A DNA stretch of 17,441 bases from Candidatus Thorarchaeota archaeon SMTZ1-83 (GTDB taxonomy: Archaea; Asgardarchaeota; Thorarchaeia; Thorarchaeales; Thorarchaeaceae), in the NCBI GenBank assembly GCA_001563325.1, contig LRSK01000151.1:1-17441 (forward strand). The letters are read 5' to 3'. The translations under genes were made by a program, and so were the position numbers. Positions 1 through 6,448 of the stretch are shown piece after piece. The notes under the pieces are model-generated. The model made no database searches. It worked only from the letters and a program-made list of their open reading frames with translations, and had not been told where the DNA came from. Position 1 is the first letter of the stretch; every line of letters begins with the position of its first letter.

Positions 1-623
1 CTCTTGACCAAATCCGTGTTGGTCCCTCCTCTGGACCCCCATTGGCCATTCACCTTGAGAATCACCACATCTTCACTCCCAATCAGTCCGGAGGGAGTTG
101 ATGCTGTTTTGTAGAAATCTAGGTCTTCTGACTCCATCATTTCAAACAATGCACTTATAGCTGAATCCATATTTCCCTGCAGTCCTGTAGCATTCTGAAC
201 TATATACAGGTCAGACACACCCTCATTAGATGTATAGGTCGTTAACTCTAGAGGGACTCTGGTGTAGTCATCACCCTGAGCAAGAGTGAAGTCAAATCCA
301 AAGTCTGTAGAATCGCCTGTGAGAAAGACTGTTCCGACAATCATGATCGCTAGAATAGCGACAGGCTTCATATGTCCCATTAACGACCGGACTCTTCCAA
401 TACTAGGAATGAGTGCAAGAACTGCTAGTTTGAACATCTGAATGTTTGACAGCGCAATCTGCTGGCACGGGTATACGATTCTTGAGGGCTTACTTCCTGC
501 CCTCAATGCAATCCAGAAAGCACTCAAGGCAGCGATGATTCCTAATGTCCAAAGCACATTTCTTCTCTTCTTTTGTGGATTCTGGGACGGGCAGGAACTC
601 ATAGTTTCGTCGTCAAGCACCAT
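1..623 (-). CDS. DUF362-like membrane-anchored protein, N-terminal part (runs off left edge)
   Basis: This is a 5'-complete gene that continues past the left edge, with about 207 codons visible. ATG at 623 is preceded by a weak GGGGAT ribosome-binding-like stretch. The N-terminus is polar and basic, then hydrophobic segments lie near residues 23-40, 64-79 and 86-100, so the protein is probably membrane anchored with the following domain outside. After about residue 115 a soluble domain begins. It contains a DVVILKVNGQWG motif followed by a GGTNTD stretch, which resembles the start of DUF362 proteins of anaerobic archaea and bacteria, where a similar Lys-x-Asn motif is followed by a T-N-T-D turn. 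The biochemical role of such proteins is not settled, and the C-terminal half, where ferredoxin-like cysteines may occur, is not in the window. It lies about 120 bp downstream of the HDAC gene on the same strand. Confidence 0.7.
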   Translation of the reverse strand, partial: MVLDDETMSSCPSQNPQKKRRNVLWTLGIIAALSAFWIALRAGSKPSRIVYPCQQIALSNIQMFKLAVLALIPSIGRVRSLMGHMKPVAILAIMIVGTVFLTGDSTDFGFDFTLAQGDDYTRVPLELTTYTSNEGVSDLYIVQNATGLQGNMDSAISALFEMMESEDLDFYKTASTPSGLIGSEDVVILKVNGQWGSRGGTNTDLVK

Positions 624-742
624 CTTTCTATCCCCTATGCCAAAGAAACATCATATTCCACCTATATTATGGTTAGTGGACTAAGCATTGGCGAGTCTCT
701 ATAGCAAATCATGGTGACCAGCTGGTTCCGAATATCAGTAGA

Positions 743-1879
743 TTAGATGAAAGGGAATATCGTGTTCATGATTCTCTTGATAATTCTGCGGTTAAGCTTC
801 GCTACCCCCTCTTCATCATCTCTCTCCTCTTGGTCTTCAAGTTCGGGGCAAGGCTTGTCTTGGAGGCCCTCCAATGTAGCCCTGATGCATGGCCCAAGCG
901 TCAATGGGTTGTAGCCTCCTTCCAGGACCCAAAATGATCCATTCATCTTGCAAGTGCCAATTAGCCTTTCTATCATCGATGCAATGTACCAATAGGTTTT
1001 CGAATCTACCGCCATTTCTCCTATGGGATCTGTAAAATGCGCATCATAGCCAGCAGAGATTGCAATTATATCAGGATTGAATCTCTCGATGGCTGGAACC
1101 ACAATCTTGTCCATTGCTAGCTTGTATGATGAATCAGGAGATTCCGGGTGAAGAGGAATATTGATGTTTGTACCTAGTCCCCTACCGTGCCCCATCTCTC
1201 TATAATGCCCGATTCCATAGTTTATGTAGTCATATTCATGAATACTGATGAACTGGACATTTGGATCCTCATAGAATATCTCCGAAGTCCCATTTCCAAA
1301 GTGGTCATCAATGTCTAGAATTGACACCTTCTTGATTCCATTCTGCGCCTGTATTTTTCTGACTGTGATTGCCACATTGTTGAAGAAACATAGGCCCATG
1401 GAAGAAGAGGTCGTGGCATGATGTCCTGGAGGACGAACCAGAGCAAATGAATGTCTACAAGTATCTGAAGCCGCTAGCTCACCAGCCAGCAGCGCTCCTC
1501 CCAGAGCATGCATAGCTGAGGACCATAGGTTCTCACTTGCCCATGCAGATTCGCCTAGTACGCCCCCCCCGAGCTCGGACATTAGTTCAACAGACTGGAC
1601 GAGATACGGCTTATGCACAAGTAGAGCTTCTTCTTTTGTGGCTTGAGTGGTCTTGAAAGTCCTGATGCCCTCTAGAGATTTTGTTTCTTCAAGATACTGC
1701 AATGTCATCTCTATACGTTCCGGATTCTCAAAAGCCTCCAGGTTTGGCTTGAGAAATGGAGCAACATGCTTGTCACATCCGGACTGGTCGATGAGAGTAA
1801 TGGTACCTTGGGGCAATGTAGAATCAAACTTTTTTGGTATGCCTGCTTCCTTATACTCTTTCAGTGGACGAATGTACAT
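743..1879 (-). CDS. Histone deacetylase family zinc amidohydrolase (class II-like)
   Basis: This arginase/deacetylase-fold protein should hydrolyse acetyl or other acyl groups from lysine, polyamine or a similar amine; its real substrate is unknown. In the 378-residue form, the His pair PPGHHA is at about 153-154. The zinc ligands are Asp191 and His193 in LDIDDHFGNGT and Asp279 in AGYDAH, and the transition-state Tyr is in LEGGY near 323, so the core catalytic set is present. The usual second His after the zinc His (DVHHGNGT in relatives) is Phe here. An HPER-type entry motif appears as ENPERI. The tail ends in a highly charged stretch (EDQEERDDEEG) and then a basic amphipathic end. I chose ATG 1879. 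A longer frame reaches 1990, but it would run through the divergent small membrane gene and its extra residues do not look like the family. A short imperfect inverted repeat lies in the shared upstream region. Confidence 0.88.
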   Translation of the reverse strand: MYIRPLKEYKEAGIPKKFDSTLPQGTITLIDQSGCDKHVAPFLKPNLEAFENPERIEMTLQYLEETKSLEGIRTFKTTQATKEEALLVHKPYLVQSVELMSELGGGVLGESAWASENLWSSAMHALGGALLAGELAASDTCRHSFALVRPPGHHATTSSSMGLCFFNNVAITVRKIQAQNGIKKVSILDIDDHFGNGTSEIFYEDPNVQFISIHEYDYINYGIGHYREMGHGRGLGTNINIPLHPESPDSSYKLAMDKIVVPAIERFNPDIIAISAGYDAHFTDPIGEMAVDSKTYWYIASMIERLIGTCKMNGSFWVLEGGYNPLTLGPCIRATLEGLQDKPCPELEDQEERDDEEGVAKLNRRIIKRIMNTIFPFI

Positions 1880-1902
1880 AGAAGACGACTTAAGAAGGAC
1901 AC

Positions 1903-1920
1903 AACATTGGTTCCATTGTT
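1903..1920. promoter_or_regulatory. Imperfect inverted repeat between divergent genes (possible operator)
   Basis: AACATTGG, a 2-nt spacer and CCATTGTT form an inverted repeat with one mismatched pair. It sits in the 46-bp gap between the HDAC start at 1879 and the small membrane protein start at 1926. A divergent operator is a reasonable reading, but no regulator is linked to it and such short repeats arise by chance. Confidence 0.3.
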
Positions 1921-1925
1921 TTAAA

Positions 1926-2150
1926 ATGAGAACTTTGTTGAATGCCCCCAGAAGAATGATTTCCGTGATATTTGGTATGGCGCTATTCACGATATGGTTG
2001 CTTGTCGATTTCTTCTTTCTCCCTGTATTGCTTGCAGACTTTGGTTATGGTCTATATGAGCCAGTGGCTTTCGGTTCATGGTTTGTTGTCATCCTGATAA
2101 CACTCGGAGTATGTGTCTGGGGTTCTTTGACTTCTTCGACTGAACTATAG
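1926..2150 (+). CDS. Small two-helix membrane protein, unknown function
   Basis: This 74-residue protein has two strongly hydrophobic segments, roughly residues 12-38 (MISVIFGMALFTIWLLVDFF and on) and 50-66 (GSWFVVILITLGVCVWG), joined by a short loop with Asp, Gly and Tyr. It has a basic N-terminus (MRTLLNAPRR) and a short polar tail, so an N-in, C-in hairpin is likely. I do not recognise the family. The open frame extends upstream to 1647, but that part is antisense to the HDAC gene and looks like shadow sequence; the hydrophobic part begins just after ATG 1926. It is divergent from the HDAC gene and ends 9 bp from the convergent alpha-toroid gene. There is no clear ribosome binding site, so translation may be leaderless. 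Confidence 0.6.
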   Translation: MRTLLNAPRRMISVIFGMALFTIWLLVDFFFLPVLLADFGYGLYEPVAFGSWFVVILITLGVCVWGSLTSSTEL

Positions 2151-2159
2151 AACTTGCCT

Positions 2160-3074
2160 CTATGGTTCAATCAGACAGTCATTCAGATTGAATGCTCTCA
2201 GAGCTGCAAGGCAGTGAACAGTAATCTTGCCAGCCCAATCCCTCTCAGCAATAGGCCAGACCTCCTCATACTGACCCCATTTCCACGTTGGCCACCACCC
2301 ACCATCTCCAGCTTGTTTCTGAATCTCATCCCTGAGTAGTTGGTATAGATTATCGCGATACATGATAAACAGCGATTCCGGAGAGGGAGCAAGCCAGAAT
2401 ATCCTGATTTCTCCCAATATTTCTGATGTTAGTGGTGCAATGGTTCGAATTGTACGAGTCAGTTTCTTTTCTGCTTCGGATTTGAGGGGTTCATGGAGAT
2501 GTCGATATGCTCTATCCCAACACATCACATTGTAGAGGCCGTCGATGGTCTCTGAGCTGTTCAAGTTAGCTAGTGCACGTTTGTCTATCTGTTTCATCAA
2601 GTCCTTTGGTACATGAACTGAGTGCCTATGGAAGTACCCTAGTATCTCCGCACTTGGATTTGGCCACCCTCGCTCATTTGGAGGGGACATCTCGTCAACA
2701 TGCCACCATGGTGCATGAGGCTCATCGTTGACATCGAGAAATGTGGATGGCCAATAATCGCGTCCAGTGTCAAATGTAGACACCAAGTATTTGATTGCAG
2801 CCCCAATTATTGGATGACTAGAATCAATTCCCAATTCTGTACAATATTGCAGTCCTACTGATGTTGCCATTGGTGAGGACGCTTTGAGTCGGAAGTCAGG
2901 CTCGATAGCATTCCCGAACCCGCCATCATCATTCTGGTATTTCATCAGCTCTTCAAGGGCCGCATTGGCAGAACCTTCCTCAAAGTGATACTCGAACATT
3001 GCACGATCAACAGGTCTTGCATTGGCTTGCACAAATTTGCTGGCTTTCAAGAAATTCTCCCTTGAGAGCCTCAA
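2160..3074 (-). CDS. Prenyltransferase/squalene-cyclase-like alpha-toroid protein
   Basis: This 304-residue soluble protein resembles the alpha/alpha-toroid of terpenoid cyclases and protein prenyltransferases. Two Q..DGG-type repeats are visible: QNDDGGFGNAIEPD near 47-60 and QAGDGGWWPTWKWG near the C-terminus, the latter followed by an aromatic stretch. No DxDD motif of class II cyclases is visible and there is no signal peptide, so true cyclase activity is doubtful. Many genomes carry such stand-alone toroids annotated only as hypothetical. The start codon is TTG (3072-3074), supported by GAGGT at 3081-3085 with a 6-nt spacer. No ATG in a sensible position would keep the first helix. It is 49 bp downstream of the GNAT gene on the same strand, so the two may be co-transcribed. 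Confidence 0.7.
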   Translation of the reverse strand: MRLSRENFLKASKFVQANARPVDRAMFEYHFEEGSANAALEELMKYQNDDGGFGNAIEPDFRLKASSPMATSVGLQYCTELGIDSSHPIIGAAIKYLVSTFDTGRDYWPSTFLDVNDEPHAPWWHVDEMSPPNERGWPNPSAEILGYFHRHSVHVPKDLMKQIDKRALANLNSSETIDGLYNVMCWDRAYRHLHEPLKSEAEKKLTRTIRTIAPLTSEILGEIRIFWLAPSPESLFIMYRDNLYQLLRDEIQKQAGDGGWWPTWKWGQYEEVWPIAERDWAGKITVHCLAALRAFNLNDCLIEP

Positions 3075-3123
3075 CTTCAGACCTCGACCTAATCAGAAAC
3101 AACCGACATCATAAACGTGGTGT

Positions 3124-3588
3124 CTAAATCCCTAGCATCATAGCTGGAGCTTCTAAACATAGCTTGGTGAATTCGACTGACGTCTTCACATCCTCGGGGA
3201 TATCCTCTCTCTCTACTGTACGGAAGCCAAAGCGTCTGAAGAAGTCCTCTGCTGTTTCCGTGAGAAGAAAGAGTGTTCTTATTCCTTTCTTCCTTGCATC
3301 TTCAATAATCGCTTCAGTTAGTAAGGTACCAAGTCCTTTCCCTTGATATTCTGGTGATATTGCCATGGACCTTAGAAGAGCAGAGTCGCCATAGATCTCC
3401 AAACCCGCACATCCCCAAGGCTCCAGATTCGAGTCTCCATTGCCCTTTAGTGTCAAGAAATTTGAGAGGTGATCTTTCACTCCCTCGTTTGGAAGGTCTG
3501 CTTCATTGAGAAGATTGAGAATTGAGCTGAGTTCCGAGGGAACTGCAGGCTCAATCCTGTAACCAGATGTCAACATGTTCAGTCCCAT
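3124..3588 (-). CDS. GNAT N-acetyltransferase, ArsN2-like
   Basis: This is an acetyl-CoA-dependent N-acetyltransferase of the GNAT fold, 154 residues. The acetyl-CoA binding loop is QGKGLG at about 82-87, preceded by the beta4 strand ALLRSMAISPEY. The following segments TLFLLTETAEDFFRRFGF and a C-terminal SVEFTKLC segment match the pattern of ArsN2-type proteins, which are known from arsenic-resistance operons. No arsenic gene (arsR, arsM, acr3, arsC) is seen nearby, so an arsenic role is only a family-level suggestion. ATG 3588 is used; ATG 3576, four codons in, is equally possible, and neither has a strong ribosome binding site. It probably leads a two-gene unit with the alpha-toroid gene downstream. 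Confidence 0.82.
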   Translation of the reverse strand: MGLNMLTSGYRIEPAVPSELSSILNLLNEADLPNEGVKDHLSNFLTLKGNGDSNLEPWGCAGLEIYGDSALLRSMAISPEYQGKGLGTLLTEAIIEDARKKGIRTLFLLTETAEDFFRRFGFRTVEREDIPEDVKTSVEFTKLCLEAPAMMLGI

Positions 3589-3796
3589 TCAAGATGTCAT
3601 CTATTGATAAAGGAATATCTTTGCCTGGTATCTAGAAGAAGATTGATGCTATGCACAAAGCTCTCAGATTGCTTTCGAAAAGAGCCAAGAACCGAATGAA
3701 TGATGTTCCTTTTCTTTAATCCTACGGACAGTTTTTCGGAAGGCTTTTTACAAGCAGACCTATAGCATATCTATTATTCGCTAAGGTGAACCGGGG

Positions 3797-4021
3797 ATGG
3801 TATCTGTAGTCATTCTCATTCGTGCCGAAGCAGGCGCCATCTGGGAGGCCTGCAAAGCAATCACGGAAATCGAAGGAATCGAACGGGCTGACGTGGTCAC
3901 TGGACCATATGATATGATTGCCTATGCTGAGATTCCCTCGGTCGAAGATCTCAGGAAGCTCATGCAAACCCTACACGCTGTTGAGGGAATCAGCCGCACC
4001 GAAACCTGTGTTTCTATCTAG
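3797..4021 (+). CDS. Stand-alone Lrp/AsnC ligand-binding (RAM) domain protein
   Basis: This 74-residue protein consists only of the alpha/beta sandwich found at the C-terminus of Lrp/AsnC regulators. It has the typical pattern: strand VSVVILIRAEAG, helix, IEGIERADVVTGPYDMIAYAEI with the characteristic TGPYD turn, a second helix, then a final strand ending in TCVSI. There is no DNA-binding helix-turn-helix. Such small proteins are common in archaea and are thought to oligomerise and bind amino acids or to modulate full-length Lrp proteins; that function is established for relatives, not shown here. A TATA-like stretch around 3769-3776 lies about 25 bp before ATG 3797, so the message may be nearly leaderless. 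Confidence 0.88.
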   Translation: MVSVVILIRAEAGAIWEACKAITEIEGIERADVVTGPYDMIAYAEIPSVEDLRKLMQTLHAVEGISRTETCVSI

Positions 4022-4080
4022 AGACCTTACAGTCAACCTTTCTTCCTGAACTAGAGAGGAAGAATTATTACTGTGCGTCA

Positions 4081-4094
4081 TTAACAATTGTTAA
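4081..4094. promoter_or_regulatory. Perfect 14-bp palindrome upstream of the AHSA1 gene (candidate operator)
   Basis: TTAACAATTGTTAA is self-complementary over all 14 bases and ends 13 nt before the ATG at 4108. An AT-rich GAATTATTA stretch at about 4063-4071 could be the TATA box, which would place the palindrome on the transcription start. It is therefore a good position for a repressor dimer. Which protein binds is unknown. Confidence 0.45.
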
Positions 4095-4107
4095 AGAGTT
4101 GATTGTG

Positions 4108-4560
4108 ATGACTGATTCACTTGGCGTTGAGATTAAACAGGCAACACTCATTCGTGCTAGTCCAGAGAGGGTTTACGATGCAATAGCAACTGCAGAGGGT
4201 CTAGATAGCTGGTTCACATCTGGATCTGTGGTGGATGCTAGACCCGGCGGAAGAATCCAATTTGTCTGGAAAGACTGGGGACCTGACAAGTATACAACGG
4301 AGTCAGATGGCCCAGTCTTGGAGGCTGAGCGAGGAAAGCGGTTTGTATTCCAGTGGAACCCTGACAGCGGAAATCGAGAGCTGGCGACAACGATTGAGAT
4401 TAATCTGGAGGCTGTTAAAGAGGGGACTATACTGCGTCTTCGTGAGTACGGTCATGAGAACACGTCAACCAGTATAGCTGCTCTAGCTGAGTGTGCAGCA
4501 GGATGGGGAGAAGCTATAACACTGATGAAGTTCTACGTGGAGCACGGTATCACATATTAG
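4108..4560 (+). CDS. AHSA1/SRPBCC (Bet v1-like) domain protein
   Basis: This 150-residue protein has the START/SRPBCC fold of the AHSA1 group. The N-terminal pattern is IKQATLIRASPERVYDAIAT followed by EGLDSWFTSGS; a GGRIQFVW strand and a long C-terminal helix with GWGEAITLMKFYVEHG follow. The family makes a hydrophobic ligand-binding cavity; most prokaryotic members have no defined substrate. ATG 4108 is preferred. In-frame TTG (4099) and GTG (4105) codons lie just upstream, but an AGAG stretch at about 4094-4097 fits the ATG at least as well. The gene follows the RAM-domain gene by 86 bp and has its own promoter-like region with a perfect palindrome, so it may be separately regulated. The dehydrogenase gene begins 58 bp downstream. 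Confidence 0.85.
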   Translation: MTDSLGVEIKQATLIRASPERVYDAIATAEGLDSWFTSGSVVDARPGGRIQFVWKDWGPDKYTTESDGPVLEAERGKRFVFQWNPDSGNRELATTIEINLEAVKEGTILRLREYGHENTSTSIAALAECAAGWGEAITLMKFYVEHGITY

Positions 4561-4618
4561 CCAAAACTAGAGCCGATATAATTGATTCTTTGATACTCAC
4601 TCCGGGAGGCTGAAACGA

Positions 4619-5458
4619 ATGATGGGAAAAGTCTGCATCGTGACAGGAAGCAACTCTGGTATTGGAAAGGAAACTGCTCTTGCACTGACTGGCATGGGCG
4701 CTACAGTAGTCATGGCAGTAAGAGATCTTCAACGGGGAGAAGACGCACGTGCCGAGATAATCAAACGTACCGGAAAAGACACAATCGACCTCATGATATG
4801 CGACCTCTCATCGATAAAGTCTATTCAGCAATTTGTGGGAGAATTTTCAGCGAAGCATGAGCGACTGGATGTTCTAATCAATAATGCGGGGGCTGCATGC
4901 CACGAACGCCAAGTCACAGAGAACGGCCTTGAGAGGTCGTTGGCAGTCAACTATCTTGGGCCCTTTCTTCTCACACGAGAGCTACTTCCACTTTTAGAAA
5001 GGAGCGCACCATCTCGGATAATCAACCTCTCGTCTGGTCTCCATACAAGAGCAAAGATTGACTTTGATGATATTCAGAGCGAACGCAATTACAAGGGAAT
5101 GCGTGCATATGAAACCACAAAGCTGATGTTTCTCATGTACACCTATGAACTTGCAAGACGTCTAGAAGGTACCGGAGTAACAGCGAACGTAGTCCTACCC
5201 GGTTTTGTCGCTACTAATCTTGGCGCCAATATGGGTGGTCTGCGCAACAAGATCATGTTCAAGCTGGTACGTCCCTTTCAAATCAGTCCACAAAAAGGTG
5301 CTGAAACCTCAGTCTACGTGGCCTCATCTCCCGAGCTGGAAGGAGTAACAGGCAGATGCTTTGCAGAGAGTCAAGAAAGACTATCTTCTGAAGAGTCCTA
5401 TGATGAGTCCGTTCAAAAAAGACTCTGGGATATTGCTGAGAGTCTTTTGGGGCTTTAA
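4619..5458 (+). CDS. Short-chain dehydrogenase/reductase (retinol dehydrogenase-like SDR)
   Basis: This is an NAD(P)-dependent oxidoreductase with a Rossmann fold, 279 residues. The cofactor loop is TGSNSGIG at 9-16. AVRD with Arg35 after strand 2 suggests NADP preference. CDLSS is near 61-65 and NNAG at 88-91. The catalytic tetrad is Asn111, Ser139 (NLSSG), Tyr164 and Lys168 (YETTK), all present. The pattern FDDIQSERNY plus VLPGFVATNL is typical of the retinol dehydrogenase/WWOX-like branch, whose substrates in archaea are unknown; lipid or isoprenoid carbonyls are possible. The start is fixed by GGGAGG at 4604-4609, 9 nt before ATG 4619; the next codon is also ATG. A GATATAATTG box near 4575-4584 could be its TATA element. 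Confidence 0.9.
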   Translation: MMGKVCIVTGSNSGIGKETALALTGMGATVVMAVRDLQRGEDARAEIIKRTGKDTIDLMICDLSSIKSIQQFVGEFSAKHERLDVLINNAGAACHERQVTENGLERSLAVNYLGPFLLTRELLPLLERSAPSRIINLSSGLHTRAKIDFDDIQSERNYKGMRAYETTKLMFLMYTYELARRLEGTGVTANVVLPGFVATNLGANMGGLRNKIMFKLVRPFQISPQKGAETSVYVASSPELEGVTGRCFAESQERLSSEESYDESVQKRLWDIAESLLGL

Positions 5459-5550
5459 TGCCATGGAAGTCTGTATGAAATCACCTCATATACCCCGTAT
5501 GCTCAGAACTCTCCTGAGAACCCAGTTCAAAAACATCCTCGGGTGAAATC

Positions 5551-6168
5551 ATGACCGAGAAGAGCAGACTACGCATTGAGGCTGAACAAATCATTGAGGA
5601 CCTAGACATAATGGGTCTTCTCAATGCCTATGGCCATGCTCGAATAGTAGGGAGTGTAGCACTCGATCTTATCGTTAAGAGGGACATTGACATCCATGTC
5701 CTAGTTTTGCTCCGTGATACAATGGAAATGGCGCAACACCTCATGTCTGTGCTGCTGAAAGCTGAAGGTGTCAACGAGGTGAGCGTGAAAGACTATCGTG
5801 AAAGAGCGTCGTTAAAGGTGGGAATAGACGAATACCATGGTGCTTCTGGGCCTTGGAGTATAGACATCTGGCTCACAACAGACGTGAGCACAACCGGGTT
5901 CGCCATAGTCGATGAGTTGGAGAAATCGCTAGATGAGAATATGCGTGAGGTCATCCTCAATATCAAGCGCCATTACCACATACGCGACCTCCTTCAGAAT
6001 GGCCTAAGCAGTCTTATCCATAGAGCCGTGACAGAGGGCGGAGTTCGAAACGCCAACGAGTTCGAGCAATGGCTTGCACGCACTCAGCTCAGAAGGCAGG
6101 ATAGGGAGAGTATATTATCATCACTCACCCGTCGACCGAAGAAGGCCCCCAGAGAATCTGATCTCTAA
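5551..6168 (+). CDS. Nucleotidyltransferase-fold protein
   Basis: This 205-residue protein has the polymerase-beta-like nucleotidyltransferase signature: GS at 34-35 (RIVGSVALDL) followed by RDIDIHV with Asp45 and Asp47, the usual metal-binding pair. A later strand PWSIDIWL may supply the third acidic residue. A helical C-terminal region with many Arg/Glu residues follows. It may transfer a nucleotide to a small molecule or protein, but neither the acceptor nor a toxin or antitoxin partner is visible. The start ATG 5551 has GGTGA 4 nt upstream. It follows the SDR by 92 bp on the same strand and may be co-transcribed. I am fairly sure of the fold, not of the function. Confidence 0.65.
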   Translation: MTEKSRLRIEAEQIIEDLDIMGLLNAYGHARIVGSVALDLIVKRDIDIHVLVLLRDTMEMAQHLMSVLLKAEGVNEVSVKDYRERASLKVGIDEYHGASGPWSIDIWLTTDVSTTGFAIVDELEKSLDENMREVILNIKRHYHIRDLLQNGLSSLIHRAVTEGGVRNANEFEQWLARTQLRRQDRESILSSLTRRPKKAPRESDL

Positions 6169-6448
6169 GTCATGAATCGCATAGCGACATCCCTCATAAA
6201 TCTCAAGTACTGGACTTGGAGGTCAGACGTTTTCTCTTCAGAACAACGGTGGGCGGCTGCTCTGGTCTAGTTTCGAATGTTTCTACATAAGTGAAACTGG
6301 GTGCAAAGGTTGTCATTTGGACTTGATGAGTTATCCTCGTACCCGAAAGCTGCCAATGCTGCTATCCTGAAGAGGCTCTTCACTCATAATCTGAAAGAAT
6401 CTCTGAAGATAGTCAATCTTTCACCTGAATGATTACATGGAAACACCC
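6169..6448. other. 280-bp gap between convergent genes, no supported gene
   Basis: The two flanking genes converge here. One plus frame from ATG 6172 runs to 6432 but carries internal TAG (6268-6270) and TGA (6292-6294) codons. Other frames look just as protein-like, so I do not call a pseudogene. No clear terminator hairpin or tRNA is visible. Confidence 0.4.

Noticed and set aside
1647..1925. N-terminal extension of the small membrane protein
   Set aside because: It lies antisense to the conserved HDAC coding region and shows no protein-like pattern; the hydrophobic segment starts after ATG 1926.
3651..3719. 22-codon basic ORF MHKALRLLSKRAKNRMNDVP and on, in the gap before the RAM-domain gene
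   Set aside because: It is very short, has no clear promoter or ribosome binding site, and is within the range expected by chance.
5463..5546. 27-codon ORF between the SDR and nucleotidyltransferase genes
   Set aside because: There is no ribosome binding site and no recognisable family; its end overlaps the GGTGA site of the next gene.
6320..6370. C/D box guide RNA: TGATGA near 6325 and CTGA near 6367
   Set aside because: The C box is not a full match, no convincing D' and C' boxes or terminal stem are visible, and such short motifs are common.
6172..6432. Pseudogene with internal TAG and TGA in one plus frame
   Set aside because: The last 43 codons look protein-like, but other frames over the same stretch look equally plausible, and an open run of that length is expected by chance.
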